A DNA stretch of 64,000 nt from DASPKX01 sp035627835 (GCA_035627835.1 DASPKX010000181.1:1-64000); one strand, 5' to 3'. Positions 27,995 through 38,059 are shown, numbered from the stretch's first letter. Notes: a model not told the origin generated them from the letters alone. Translations and numbers: made by a program.

Positions 27995-29584
27995 TTATTC
28001 AGCCGGCTCTGGCTGGACCGGTGGGCGTTTTACCATCCGGAAAAACGCTGCTTTATTGTTCAGCGCGGATTGCGGCAGGAGCACACCACGTTTCTCCCCC
28101 ACTTGCACTGGGGGGCTGGTGATGTCGTTCCATGTGCGCAGGTCGGCGCTCCATTGGGGCACGAAATCGGCCGCAGGCAACGTCCAGCTTACCCAAAAGG
28201 TGACTTCATTCGGCACCAGCACGACCCCAGCCGCGTCTTCGGCGCTGATCTGCCACAGCTCTGGGTTAAGACCTCCAGGAGCTTCCGCGACCGGCGCAAA
28301 TGTTTCATCGATTGGCGTTCCGACCCCGCTGATCTGCACCCGGCTCAGCGTGACCGATTCGCCAATGTTTCGCAGTTCGTTCGGTTGTGCGCCGACGTAT
28401 GCAAACAACGGCCCCGCGAATAAGGCCGCATGCTCTGCCGGCATGCTGAATGAGCCTGTGGCGCCTCCTGGGCCTGTCAGTGTGAAGCCGGTGTTATTGG
28501 TGAACGTAAGCGTCCACGTTCCGACCGCAGTGGGTGCGGTGATCGTTCCGAGCGAGCCGACTGGCCCGTTCGCGGGGTTGCCGTTCCAGTACATCCCGTT
28601 TGCATTCGCCTGGTTCACCTTGTACCGGAATGTGGCGTTCGCCCTTCCATCGGTGTTGTTGCTGATATGCAGGAAAACCACATTAGGCTCCGACCAATCC
28701 GGGGCCGATTGGCTCGCGGGCACATTATCCCCGGGGACAAGGAAAATATGCGTCTGGAAGCCATTGTTCGCGTTCGCCGCGTAATCGGAAATGGTAACCG
28801 AATAGCTGACGGGACCGCCTGCATCCACCCATGAATATTGGGGCACGACCGTGCGAATGTTTTGCCTTTGGTATTGGGCTCCCGCTCTGCTGGCGATGAG
28901 CTGCAAGCCCCCGGCAGCATCCCGCTTCTCCACGCTAAGCTTCGGCGGCGGCAGCGGACCGGAGTTCGTGCTGGCCACCAGTCGAATATTATCCACCCAC
29001 AGTGTCATTGGGCCGGTCAGGGAGCTGTTGCCGCCCGCCTGCCCCGCCCACATTTTTACCGTCACACCAGCGATGTCATTGATCTTGGCATTTGTGAGCG
29101 GGATCGGCGCGCTAATGGTTGTCCAACCGGTTTGCGTGCCTGGGATCGTTGCATTGCCAAAGTAGCTTTGGCTCCAATCACTATGCTTCACGCCGAATTC
29201 CAAGTAGCCGAAGTCACCGGTCCCACGTTTAGGTGAATTCGGGTCGAAACGCACATCCATCACCAGGTTGGTGTATTGCGTCCCATCCACTGCCGGCGTC
29301 ATATCCCTGCGGAAGGAAAACTGATTGTCACCCCCATGCGCGGCGATATCGAAATCGACGCTCAGCTTAAGCGAGCCTGAATTGGCGTTGCCCTTAGAAT
29401 CGGCGGTCGGATCAAACTCGATTGTCCGTGATGGAGCGCCCCACCAATGGACCCATTGCGCAGCCTCCGTTTCATCGTCGAAGCCGTTCACGAGTATCGT
29501 TTCTGCCGCGGTAACATTGGCGCTCAAAAGGCCAAGCGCTGCGACACCGCTCAAGGTTATCAACTTATGCTTTTGGAAGATCAT
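27995..29584 (-). CDS. Secreted protein with carbohydrate-binding-like N-terminal module
   Basis: A 529-aa exported protein. The ATG at 29584 gives a signal peptide (IFQKHKLITLSGVAALGLL...VTAA) and is preceded by GAGG about 8 bases upstream; the longer frame to 29659 lacks this. Residues about 30-210 form a beta-sandwich-like module (ILVNGFDDETEAAQWVHWWG ... GPMTLWVDNIRL) of the kind seen in carbohydrate-binding modules. The middle has further beta-rich repeats. The last about 70 residues (VSWTLPAADFVPQWSADL...AAFFRMVK) are the C-terminal segment typical of secreted Verrucomicrobiota proteins, comparable with the end of the 1409-aa protein at 7.9 kb. The exact function is unknown. Confidence 0.72.
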   Translation of the reverse strand: MIFQKHKLITLSGVAALGLLSANVTAAETILVNGFDDETEAAQWVHWWGAPSRTIEFDPTADSKGNANSGSLKLSVDFDIAAHGGDNQFSFRRDMTPAVDGTQYTNLVMDVRFDPNSPKRGTGDFGYLEFGVKHSDWSQSYFGNATIPGTQTGWTTISAPIPLTNAKINDIAGVTVKMWAGQAGGNSSLTGPMTLWVDNIRLVASTNSGPLPPPKLSVEKRDAAGGLQLIASRAGAQYQRQNIRTVVPQYSWVDAGGPVSYSVTISDYAANANNGFQTHIFLVPGDNVPASQSAPDWSEPNVVFLHISNNTDGRANATFRYKVNQANANGMYWNGNPANGPVGSLGTITAPTAVGTWTLTFTNNTGFTLTGPGGATGSFSMPAEHAALFAGPLFAYVGAQPNELRNIGESVTLSRVQISGVGTPIDETFAPVAEAPGGLNPELWQISAEDAAGVVLVPNEVTFWVSWTLPAADFVPQWSADLRTWNDITSPPVQVGEKRGVLLPQSALNNKAAFFRMVKRPPVQPEPAE

Positions 29585-29709
29585 ACCGTTTTCCTCTGTA
29601 CCTTTGTGGGAGCCTTCATGGTATTTGCCGCACAAAAAGGCGCAAGCCCGCACAACCACATGTTGCTAAAGCCTCAAATTTGCTAGCTTTTCGGTGGGGA
29701 ACAGTTCTT

Positions 29710-30507
29710 ATGAGGCCGCCTACTATGAATACTTCCCCCTCCTCACTTGGCGTCGATGCGGAGAGCGCCGTTCAGGAAACCTCCGTCTGGAGCAAAATTC
29801 TCAATATGTTTGCTGCCCCACGCGAGGTCTTTGAGGAACTGCGCGCTTCGGAAGCATCATCCGTGGCCAACTGGTTAACGCCGACCTTCCTCATGGCATT
29901 GCTCGCCGTGACCAGTGCATTCGTCTTGTTCTCCCAACCAGCGATTGTTCAAGCCGTCCTCGATCAACAAACGAAACAGTTCGAAAAGCAGGTCGCCGAG
30001 AAAAAAATGACCGCGGACCAGGCGAATGGCGCCCGGATTTACCTCGAGAAGACCGGCGCGACTCTATTCAAAATCACCGGCTCGATTGCGGGCGCCGTCG
30101 GCAGCGGCATCGGCCTGCTGGTGATGTCCACGGTTGTTCTAACGCTCGTCTCCTTCCTTTCCCAGGAGAAGATCGGTTTCGGCAAAGCCATGGAAATAGC
30201 CGCGCTCAGCTCCTGTATCCAAATCCTCGCCACCATTGTCGGCCTCTGCCTGATCTCAATGAAGGGCCACCTATTCGCCACACTGAGCCCGGGCCTCTTC
30301 ATCAGCGACTTTGACCCCGAAAACAAAGCTCACCTTTGGGCGGCCAACATTAATCTGATGAGCTTCTGGTACCTCGCGGTCCTATCGCTGGGCATCAGTG
30401 TTGTTGGCCAAATCAAGTGGGCAAAGGCTGCGGTGCCCGTGTTCGGGCTTTGGCTTGCTTACCGCCTGATTGTGATTTCAAAAGGTTGGGCAGCGACTGG
30501 CATGTAA
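29710..30507 (+). CDS. Yip1-family membrane protein
   Basis: About 265 aa with a soluble N-terminal part carrying SVWSKILNMFAAPREVFEEL. This 'F..P...F..L' segment introduces Yip1-domain bacterial membrane proteins. Some five hydrophobic segments follow (near TFLMALLAVTSAFVLF, GAVGSGIGLLVMSTVVLTLV, CIQILATIVGLCLI, LMSFWYLAVLSLGISVV and PVFGLWLAYRLIV). The start may be ATG 29710 or 29725. Role unknown; bacterial Yip1 proteins are predicted integral membrane proteins of no settled function. It is divergent from the secreted protein before it. Confidence 0.75.
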   Translation: MRPPTMNTSPSSLGVDAESAVQETSVWSKILNMFAAPREVFEELRASEASSVANWLTPTFLMALLAVTSAFVLFSQPAIVQAVLDQQTKQFEKQVAEKKMTADQANGARIYLEKTGATLFKITGSIAGAVGSGIGLLVMSTVVLTLVSFLSQEKIGFGKAMEIAALSSCIQILATIVGLCLISMKGHLFATLSPGLFISDFDPENKAHLWAANINLMSFWYLAVLSLGISVVGQIKWAKAAVPVFGLWLAYRLIVISKGWAATGM

Positions 30508-30589
30508 GGGGGTTCTTCTCCACACTGTCCCTTTCTTAAGACTTGTGGCACTTTGCCCTGGTCCTCGCTTCGCACGAGCGGGGTTCGGA

Positions 30590-33109
30590 ATGGCAGACAC
30601 CACCCTTTCACTTGAACGCGCCGGCATTGCCCCCGCAATGAAGCCTTTGCCGCGCCCGGAACTCCTCGCCCCCGCTGGCGATTGGGAATGCGCGCGCGCG
30701 GCTGTGGAGAACGGCGCGGACGCCATTTACTTCGGCCTGGAGCGTTTCAACGCGCGCATGCGCGCCCACAACTTCACCATCGCTGACCTTCCGCGCCTGA
30801 TGGAGTTCCTGCATCAACGCGGTGTTCGCGGCTACGTCACTTTCAACACATTGGTGTTCGCGAACGAACTGGAGTCCGCCGCCGAATACCTTCGCTCGAT
30901 CATCGCAGCGGGAGTGGACGCTGCGATCGTTCAGGATGTCGGCATCTGCAAGCTCATCCGCCGCCTCTCTCCCGATTTCCCCATCCATGCCTCGACGCAG
31001 ATGACCATCACGAGCGCCGCTGGCGTCGAGTTCGCTCGTTCTTTAGGAGCAAATCTGGTGGTCCTCGCGCGTGAATGCTCCATACCGGAGATCGAGAAGA
31101 TTCGCGCGACTGTCACGGACGTTTCCTTCCCGCTTGAAGTCTTCGTGCATGGGGCTCTATGCGTCGCTTATTCGGGCCAATGCCTCACTAGCGAGTCGCT
31201 CGGCGGCCGATCCGCCAATCGCGGCGAATGCGCCCAGGCCTGCCGCATGCCTTACGAGTTATTCGCGGATGGCCGCAAGGTGGAGCTTGGCGATCGTCGA
31301 TATCTTTTAAGCCCGCAGGATCTCGCGGGATTAAATGTGCTTTCAAACCTTGTGAATGCTGGCGTGGCTTCTCTCAAAATCGAAGGGCGCCTGAAGAGTC
31401 CTGAATACGTTGCGAGCATCACCCGGACTTACCGCGCGGCATTGGACGCCATCACCGGAGCCGCTCCGTTCAACAAATCACAAGCCCACTACGAGCTGGA
31501 GATGGGCTTTTCGCGCGGGCTGCACACCGGCTGGTTCAACGGCATAAACAACCAGCAGCTTGTCCATGCGCGCTTCGGCAAGAAACGCGGCGTTCTTTTG
31601 GGCAAGGTTGCGCGTGTGCTCGACAACAAGGTTCAAATCAGTCTCCAGGCTCCTCTGAAGGCTGGGGACGGCATCGTCTTCGACGCAGGCAGGCCCGATG
31701 AAGACGAAGAAGGCGGCCGTGTTTACCACGTGGAAACCCGCGGCAAAGATGCTTTCCTCAAGTTCGCGCCCGGAGGGATCAACTGGAGCCGCATCCATGT
31801 CGGCGATCATGTCTGGAAAACCAGCGATCCTGAACTCGAGCGCAACCTCCGTCAGACCTTCACCGGCGATGCCATACGTTTCCAACGACCAATCCACCTG
31901 GAGGTGCATGGCCACGCGGGCGCAAGCCTCACGGTCATCGCCCGCGACGAGGCTGGGCACGTTGCCAAGGCGCTATCCGAGGTGCCATTGGCGGTCGCAG
32001 AGAAGCGTCCGCTCACAGAAGAACTTCTTCGCGAACAACTCGGTCGCCTGGGGGGCACGCCGTTCAACCTGGGCGCCCTCAGCAATCATCTTGAGGGGGA
32101 GGTCATACTGCCGTTGAGCGAGCTTAATCGCCTCCGCCGGGATCTCGTCGCGCAACTGGACGAGCAACGCCGCGCTCCAAAGCGTTGGACGCTTCTCGAG
32201 CCGGAACAACCCACGCAGATCACCGCGCCTCGCCGCCCATCGCACGAGGAAAACGCTCGGCAAATGGTCGTTCTGGTCCGCAGCCTTGCGCAGCTTCAGC
32301 AAGTTCTCCCTATGGGTTTCCGGCAGATCTATTGCGAGTTGGAAGACCCCAAAAAGTATCGCGACGCTGTCGCTCTGGTTAAGGCTCATCGGGGCGCGAA
32401 TCTCATCCCAGAGATCTGGGTCGCTCCCCCGCGGATCTTCAAGATGGGCGAAGATTGGATTCTAAACCAGGTTCGCTCCTCTGAAGCCGATGGGTATCTC
32501 GTTCGGAATTACGATCACCTGCGCTTTTTTGCGGCAGACCGGAAAATGGGTGATTTTTCCTTAAACATTGCCAATCCGCTCACTGCTGAACACTTCATCA
32601 CCAACACCGGCCTGGAGCGTGTTACAGCCTCATACGATCTCAATGTTGGGCAACTGGAGGCTTTGCTCGCCGACGCGCCAGCGGAGTGGTTCGAAATCAC
32701 CCTGCATCAACACATGCCCATGTTCCATATGGAGCATTGCGTCTTTTGCGCCTTCCTCACCACCGGGACGGACTACCGCACCTGCGGCCGCCCTTGCGAA
32801 AAGCAAACGGTCGAAATCAAAGATCGTGTCGGCGCCCGCCACCCGCTAAAGGCCGACGCTGGCTGCCGCAACACGGTCTTCAATGCGCTCGCCCAGACCG
32901 GCGCTGAGTATCTGGATCGCTTCCTTGCCCAGGGCGCCCGCACATTCCGAATAGAGTTCCTCAACGAGACTCCCGCCCAGGTGCGCGAGACAATCGCCCA
33001 ATACAGACGCCTCTTCGCCGGCGAAACAACCGGCGCCCAACTCTGGCGGGAGCTGAAGCTCACCAGCCAGCTAGGCGTGACTCGCGGGCAAATCGGAAAA
33101 CTCGGGTAA
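30590..33109 (+). CDS. U32 family peptidase, RlhA-like
   Basis: About 839 aa from the ATG at 30590 (an ATG at 30638 is an alternative start). The N-terminal half has the U32 signature: ELLAPAGDWECARAAVENGA, then LEVFVHGALCVAYSGQCLTS and SANRGECAQACR. Those cysteines belong to the family's iron-sulfur/metal cluster. The C-terminal half has the extra domain of E. coli RlhA (DUF3656-type region), which installs 5-hydroxycytidine in 23S rRNA, and further cysteines (CVFCAFLTTG, CGRPCEK). The length exceeds E. coli RlhA. The rRNA-modification role is inferred from the architecture. Its stop lies 2 bp from that of the convergent cytochrome gene. Confidence 0.82.
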   Translation: MADTTLSLERAGIAPAMKPLPRPELLAPAGDWECARAAVENGADAIYFGLERFNARMRAHNFTIADLPRLMEFLHQRGVRGYVTFNTLVFANELESAAEYLRSIIAAGVDAAIVQDVGICKLIRRLSPDFPIHASTQMTITSAAGVEFARSLGANLVVLARECSIPEIEKIRATVTDVSFPLEVFVHGALCVAYSGQCLTSESLGGRSANRGECAQACRMPYELFADGRKVELGDRRYLLSPQDLAGLNVLSNLVNAGVASLKIEGRLKSPEYVASITRTYRAALDAITGAAPFNKSQAHYELEMGFSRGLHTGWFNGINNQQLVHARFGKKRGVLLGKVARVLDNKVQISLQAPLKAGDGIVFDAGRPDEDEEGGRVYHVETRGKDAFLKFAPGGINWSRIHVGDHVWKTSDPELERNLRQTFTGDAIRFQRPIHLEVHGHAGASLTVIARDEAGHVAKALSEVPLAVAEKRPLTEELLREQLGRLGGTPFNLGALSNHLEGEVILPLSELNRLRRDLVAQLDEQRRAPKRWTLLEPEQPTQITAPRRPSHEENARQMVVLVRSLAQLQQVLPMGFRQIYCELEDPKKYRDAVALVKAHRGANLIPEIWVAPPRIFKMGEDWILNQVRSSEADGYLVRNYDHLRFFAADRKMGDFSLNIANPLTAEHFITNTGLERVTASYDLNVGQLEALLADAPAEWFEITLHQHMPMFHMEHCVFCAFLTTGTDYRTCGRPCEKQTVEIKDRVGARHPLKADAGCRNTVFNALAQTGAEYLDRFLAQGARTFRIEFLNETPAQVRETIAQYRRLFAGETTGAQLWRELKLTSQLGVTRGQIGKLG

Positions 33110-33111
33110 CC

Positions 33112-35634
33112 TCAATTGTTGATCTTCAACAACTCGGCCTCCGTCCAGGCTTCCTGTCGCGACTCGGTTTCTTTGCGCACCTTTGCAACTTCCTCAGGAG
33201 CGACCGGGCTGGCGCCATGCGTCCATTCGCGGCGGACGTACGTCATCAGCGACGCGATCTGTTCGTCATCCAGCACATTTAATGGTGGCATCTCCATCTC
33301 ATAAACTTTGCCTTTGACGTTAATCGGCCCGCGGACGCCATGCAGGATGATCCGCGCCAATCTGCCGGGCGGTCCGAGCACCCAGTCCACGTCCGTCAAC
33401 GGCGGGGCCAATCCTTCCTGCCCGTTGCCGTGAGGCTGATGGCAAGCCCCGCAGGTCAGCAAATACAGCTCCTTGCCAGCGTCAAACCGCTTCTGCTGCT
33501 CCGCATTCAACGGTCGCACGATATCATCAGGGCTCACGCCAGGCTTGTCTGGCCAGACGAGTATTGGATCAGCTTCGGCAAAGACCTTCTGCACAGCAGG
33601 GTCTTTGTGCGCTTTGAGCCCGGAGTAACCCGCTGGCTCTTTGAGCAGTTGAATCGCCTTCGCTTTTGGCGCCGGACGCCCCCTCGGCGGGGGTGGAATA
33701 ATTGCTGCAATGCCATCAAGCACAGCCGCTGTTTGCCATGGCTTCTCCAACTTGGCGGCAATCTCAAGCAAGTCACCAACACGGCGGCCGTTCCGACTCG
33801 CGGCCACTGCTCGGGCCAGTGCTTTCAAGGTTTCGTTCCGGGCGTTGGAGCGATCACTCCAGACGCTCTTCAACTGCGCGATAACTTCGCTCTCCCGTCC
33901 CGTAACACTGCTCATGACCGCATCGCGAATAAACGGGTTCTTTTCGTTTCTCTGCAGCAACTCCAGGAGAGCCGTAAATGCAGATGGATCTTTCGCTTCG
34001 CCGAGCGTGAGCGCCAACTGCCATTGCACTACGGCGTCCGGATCACCCTTCAATTGCAACACTTGGGGCAGCGCGTTGTTGGTCAAGAAGGGCTCCGACA
34101 AACGCAATGCATGCACACGGACCATTGGCTCCTTCGATTTCAAAGCTCCCAGAGCTGTCTCCGAATCCAACTTCCCCATTCCTTGCAAGGTCCAGAGCGC
34201 ATGGATTGCGCTGGCATCGCGCTGCGCAGTGAGCGCCAGCTTCTTCAAGTCCCCCACCGCCCTCTCTTCTTTCCGTTCGACCAACACTTGCTGGGCCGTG
34301 TCCCGCCACCATCCATTCGGATTTTCCAACGCTCGAACCAACTCCTCCGCAGTCGCTTTGGCCAGTTTCGGCGCCGTGCCTTTGGCTGCATTGGCTGGGC
34401 GCACGCGATAGATGCGGCCCATGTCGAGCGGCTTGTCCAAACCGCGGCTTAACGCCTGGTTGCGCAGGTAGGTCGTTAGATAAATCCGGTGCTGCAGCAC
34501 ACCGCGATACATATCGACCACGTACAAATTCCCATCCGGCCCGTTGTGCAAGTTCACGGGGCGGAAGCGCTCATCTTGTGAAGTTAGAAATTCGTCATTC
34601 TTCAACGCGTTCGTCGCCGTGATCACCCCATCCTTCTCAGTCAGCAAATTGCAGCGGACAAAGTTGCCGGAGGGTTCAGCCACAAAGGCGCTGCCATAAA
34701 ACTCCTTCGGGAAGGTGGAGCCTCTGTAGATCACTGGGCCGCACGCTGCGGTAAACCTCGCCAACTTCCCATCCCGAAGCATCCCGCTCTGGTAGCCGCG
34801 GTTGATGCCAGGCGTCACGCGCGCTGGCCAGGTCGTTTGGTCTTTGGCCACGGGATAATTCACACCCGCTCCAGCATGATTCGGATTGCGGCGAAGATAA
34901 TGTGCCGGGATCAAATCACCGCGCAGCTGGTCGCTGTTCGAGTTGTAGAACAGGCGCCCGTAATCATCCTGCGTGATGCCCCATTGGCCCCGGAACACCG
35001 TTTCTTCCTTCTCCCAATTGTCCGCGATGTTGCGATACCGAACGGTGTGATTCGCGCTGTAGATCCAATTGTCCAAAGCCCAGAGAAGCCCATTGGAAGT
35101 GTGCTCGGGATTAACCTGGCTCCCGTAATTCGCAGCCACCTCATCTTTGGTGTCTGCCTTGCCATCCCCATCCGTGTCGCGCGCGTGCCAAAGGAAGGGA
35201 GGCTCCCCGATTAATAGCCCGCCATTCACCAGGCTGATAGCACGGGCCATCACAAGGCCATCGATGAACACCGTTCGTTTGTCCATCACCCCGTTGTCAT
35301 CAGTGTCCTCCAGCGTCACCACACGGCCCAGCGGTTCATCCTCCCCTCGCCCATCTACATTCGGCATGAACCCGCGCATCTCCAGCACCCAAAGCCTACC
35401 GTCCGGATCAAATTGCATCGCCACAGGCGCCTCCACCAATGGTTCAGCAGCAACGACTTCAATGACGAATCCCGGCGGCAGCTTGAAGCTCTTCAATGCC
35501 TCGTCTGGCTTCAGTGGCGGCGCCGGCGGCGCGACCACGCCTTTAGGGGGCTCCTGCGCCTCGCCCGGTTTATCCCCATTCTGGGCAAACAAGGTTGCTG
35601 CGGACAAAACAGCTACAACAATTCTGGACCACAT
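33112..35634 (-). CDS. PVC-type secreted CxxCH cytochrome with sorbosone-dehydrogenase-like propeller
   Basis: About 840 aa. The ATG at 35634 gives a signal peptide (WSRIVVAVLSAATLFA). Residues about 50-420 are a beta-propeller of the PVC 'membrane-bound dehydrogenase' type (FDPDGRLWVLEMRGFMPNVD ... VDMYRGVLQHRIYLTTYLR). HEAT-like helical repeats follow (about 440-650). A C-terminal cytochrome c domain has CGACHQPHG as the heme-attachment motif and a later Met (EMEMPPL) as likely axial ligand. Such proteins are abundant in Planctomycetes and Verrucomicrobia and are thought to oxidise periplasmic sugars or polyols. The substrate is unknown. A second CxxCH protein lies at the right edge of the window. 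Confidence 0.87.
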   Translation of the reverse strand: MWSRIVVAVLSAATLFAQNGDKPGEAQEPPKGVVAPPAPPLKPDEALKSFKLPPGFVIEVVAAEPLVEAPVAMQFDPDGRLWVLEMRGFMPNVDGRGEDEPLGRVVTLEDTDDNGVMDKRTVFIDGLVMARAISLVNGGLLIGEPPFLWHARDTDGDGKADTKDEVAANYGSQVNPEHTSNGLLWALDNWIYSANHTVRYRNIADNWEKEETVFRGQWGITQDDYGRLFYNSNSDQLRGDLIPAHYLRRNPNHAGAGVNYPVAKDQTTWPARVTPGINRGYQSGMLRDGKLARFTAACGPVIYRGSTFPKEFYGSAFVAEPSGNFVRCNLLTEKDGVITATNALKNDEFLTSQDERFRPVNLHNGPDGNLYVVDMYRGVLQHRIYLTTYLRNQALSRGLDKPLDMGRIYRVRPANAAKGTAPKLAKATAEELVRALENPNGWWRDTAQQVLVERKEERAVGDLKKLALTAQRDASAIHALWTLQGMGKLDSETALGALKSKEPMVRVHALRLSEPFLTNNALPQVLQLKGDPDAVVQWQLALTLGEAKDPSAFTALLELLQRNEKNPFIRDAVMSSVTGRESEVIAQLKSVWSDRSNARNETLKALARAVAASRNGRRVGDLLEIAAKLEKPWQTAAVLDGIAAIIPPPPRGRPAPKAKAIQLLKEPAGYSGLKAHKDPAVQKVFAEADPILVWPDKPGVSPDDIVRPLNAEQQKRFDAGKELYLLTCGACHQPHGNGQEGLAPPLTDVDWVLGPPGRLARIILHGVRGPINVKGKVYEMEMPPLNVLDDEQIASLMTYVRREWTHGASPVAPEEVAKVRKETESRQEAWTEAELLKINN

Positions 35635-35790
35635 GGCTGCTCCAGACGTTAACGCTTGCTCCACTGCATGCAACCGCCGATTGCGTTGCCGCGCCTTTAG
35701 CGCGCAGTAATGCAGTCTATGCGCAACCCTGAAATAACTGCTGACAACCCCCGACGAGCGCCTTTAACTAATGATTAGCTACAGGTCTTT

Positions 35791-37056
35791 ATGATTCAGG
35801 TCTCACTCCAGAACGTCGCCAATGGCGCAGAATTCCCACTGAAAGCGGGCGTGAATCGCCTTGGACGAGCTGAGGACAATGACATCCAGCTCCCGGTTCC
35901 CTCCATTTCCAGCCATCACTGTGAAATCGTGGTGTCAGACTCCACCATCACCATCCAAGACCTCGGCTCTACCAACGGCACACAAATCGCCGGCACCAAA
36001 ATCCAGCATGGAACATTGCAGCCGGGCCAGACGGTCCGGCTGGGGGAGGTCGATTTCTACGTTCGAGCCGCAGGTGGGCCAGCGCCAATCCAACCTCCGG
36101 CGCAACGCGCTCCTCTTGTCGTCGCCAGCAGCCATTCTGCTGTTCCCGTTACGCTCACCCCCGCGCAGGTTTCGGATGTGCTGGACCTTCCTCCAGTGGA
36201 CAACGCTTGCGCCGTTCATCCCCAGGTTGAGGCCACGCTCTCCTGCACCAAGTGCGGCAAACAACAATGCACCCAATGCGTGCGGTCCAGTAAAGTCGGC
36301 TCGAAGACCCTTCTATTCTGCAACTGCGGCGGGCAATGCAGTTCCATCTCGGATCAACGCGCCGCGGCTGTGGCGGGGGCCGCTGCCGCTGAACAGAGCA
36401 CTTACGGGAGCGCCTTGAAGTACCCATTCAAACGCGATGGCCTGATTCTCCTGGCCCTCGGCGCCGTGTTCTTCCTTGTTCTGGAACTCCTTCAACTATT
36501 TCCGGTCGGGTTAGTGAGGTGGGCGGCGTTTATCTTTGGCTACGGCTACCTGTTTGGCTACATGCAGCAAATCGTCTCCGCCACCGCCCACGGCGAGGAC
36601 GATCCTCCAGGCTGGCCGGACTTTTCGGATTACGGCCAGGACATCGTCCATCCGTTTCTACTGCTCGCGGGAACCGTTGTCGTGACTATCCTCCCCGCAG
36701 CCCTTGCCTTCATCTTCATCTCGCCGCTGCTCGGGCTGTTGCTGGGCGCTATTTCGGCTGCGCTCTTCCCCATGGCGCTTCTCGGCGTGCTCATGGGCGA
36801 TAGCTTCGCGAACCTGAATCCCCTCTTCCTGCTGAATTCGATTTTGAAGGTGCCGGGTAGCTACGCGTTTGCCTGCTTTGTGTTGCTCTGCTTGATGACC
36901 TTGAGTGGCGCGGTGCAATTCGCCGCTCAATTTGTGCCAGTGCCGTTTGTCCCTGCCCTGATCGCCGGCTTTGTCTCCTTCTACTTCACCACCGTGTACA
37001 TGCGCGTGCTCGGCCTGTTCTACAGGCGCAATCGCAGAACTCTCGGGTGGGTGTAA
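35791..37056 (+). CDS. FHA domain protein with zinc-binding region and membrane domain
   Basis: A 421-aa protein in three parts. Residues about 1-95 are an FHA phosphopeptide-binding domain (NRLGRAEDNDIQL, SISSHHCEI, LGSTNGTQI). Residues about 138-190 hold a Cys/His cluster (CAVHPQVEATLSCTKCGKQQ, then CTQC, CNCGGQC) resembling a B-box-type zinc finger. Residues about 215-410 contain several membrane segments of a DUF4013/Yip1-like kind. FHA domains read threonine phosphorylation, so this is a candidate target of Ser/Thr kinases such as the one at 43.1-46.1 kb. That link is inference. A weak sigma-70-like element (CTGACA, 18 bp, TAACTA) lies upstream. Confidence 0.82.
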   Translation: MIQVSLQNVANGAEFPLKAGVNRLGRAEDNDIQLPVPSISSHHCEIVVSDSTITIQDLGSTNGTQIAGTKIQHGTLQPGQTVRLGEVDFYVRAAGGPAPIQPPAQRAPLVVASSHSAVPVTLTPAQVSDVLDLPPVDNACAVHPQVEATLSCTKCGKQQCTQCVRSSKVGSKTLLFCNCGGQCSSISDQRAAAVAGAAAAEQSTYGSALKYPFKRDGLILLALGAVFFLVLELLQLFPVGLVRWAAFIFGYGYLFGYMQQIVSATAHGEDDPPGWPDFSDYGQDIVHPFLLLAGTVVVTILPAALAFIFISPLLGLLLGAISAALFPMALLGVLMGDSFANLNPLFLLNSILKVPGSYAFACFVLLCLMTLSGAVQFAAQFVPVPFVPALIAGFVSFYFTTVYMRVLGLFYRRNRRTLGWV

Positions 37057-37064
37057 CGGAGCCT

Positions 37065-37871
37065 CTACTTGCCCACAGTTGCGGAGCTGAGGTTCGAAGC
37101 CGAACCTTCGTCCAGGAAAAGCAAGCAATGGGGCTGCTTGCGCAGGAACGATGCGGGGCAGCTTTCCGCAATCGGGCCTTCCAGGGTCCAGCGCACCGGC
37201 TCCGCTTTACGTTTCTCGGGCGCCACGCACAACATGGCTTTCGCAATGCAGAGCGCGGGCACTGTTAAGCTGAAGGCATAGGGCGGCACCGCCTCGATGC
37301 TGGGGAAGTGCCCTTCTTTGAACTGCTGGTTTTTGCAGACGTCGTCCAGCTTCAGCAACTTCACCAGACGCTTATCGTTAAAGCGGGCCACCGGGGGGTC
37401 ATTGAACGCAAGATGCCCATTCTCACCGATGCCAAGGCAGCACAAATCGATGGGAGCTTCCTGCAGCAGCTTCTCGTAGCGATCGCATTCATCCAGTGGA
37501 AGCCAGGTGTCGCCCTGTATCCAATGAAACTCTTTCGGCTGCACCAACGACTCCACACGCTCCCGCAGGTAGCGCCGAAAACTTCCCGGATGATCCGCGC
37601 TGATGCCAAGGTATTCGTCCATGTGGAAGCACGTCACCTTCTTCCAGTCCAAGCCTGGCATCGCCACGAGTCGCTTCAGGAAATCGACTTGCGAACGCCC
37701 AGTGGCCAGGATCACGCGCGCTTGACCTTGTTTGGCGATCACACTCGTCAAATAGGCGTGTGTGACTTCAGCCGCTTCCGCTGCGAGATCTTCTCCATTC
37801 CTGAAAATGCGCACTGGCAGCTCGTCCACTTTGAATTGCTTCAAGCTGCGCGTTTGTCCCGTGGTCATCAT
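37065..37871 (-). CDS. nagB: Glucosamine-6-phosphate deaminase family protein
   Basis: About 268 aa from the ATG pair at 37871; the longer frame to 37970 adds no homology. It carries NagB-family motifs: LATGRSQVDFLKRL (sugar-phosphate loop), FHMDEYLGISADHPGSFRRY (catalytic Asp region) and LGIGENGHLAFNDP (family GIGxDGHIAFNEP). The enzyme converts glucosamine-6-phosphate to fructose-6-phosphate and ammonia. The first loop differs from the usual PTGSTP, and the His-containing catalytic loop is GENGH, so a related sugar-phosphate isomerase activity is possible. It is a single gene converging on the FHA gene with 8 bp between stops. No nagA is adjacent. Confidence 0.85.
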   Translation of the reverse strand: MMTTGQTRSLKQFKVDELPVRIFRNGEDLAAEAAEVTHAYLTSVIAKQGQARVILATGRSQVDFLKRLVAMPGLDWKKVTCFHMDEYLGISADHPGSFRRYLRERVESLVQPKEFHWIQGDTWLPLDECDRYEKLLQEAPIDLCCLGIGENGHLAFNDPPVARFNDKRLVKLLKLDDVCKNQQFKEGHFPSIEAVPPYAFSLTVPALCIAKAMLCVAPEKRKAEPVRWTLEGPIAESCPASFLRKQPHCLLFLDEGSASNLSSATVGK

Positions 37872-38059
37872 CGCGCGCACCCTAACAATCACCTTCACGC
37901 GCGACAAGCGCGGCTTCTCGCAGTGCTTTAACCATTGACGCGCGCAGTCACCCGCTGCTGAATCGTGCATCCCTCAATGCGCGGACGCGGCGGGGCGCTT
38001 GCGCCTCCATCCATAAACACCTATACCGCTTCGCGACAGGGAACGGAGCCGGAGACGCT

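Noticed and set aside
27501..28784. A 427-codon plus-strand frame overlapping the SDR gene and running antisense to the secreted protein
   Set aside because: It crosses the SDR stop and the intrinsic terminator, and its translation resembles no protein.
33340..34452. A 370-codon plus-strand frame inside the CxxCH cytochrome gene
   Set aside because: Antisense shadow; the minus-strand product has a propeller and a heme motif.
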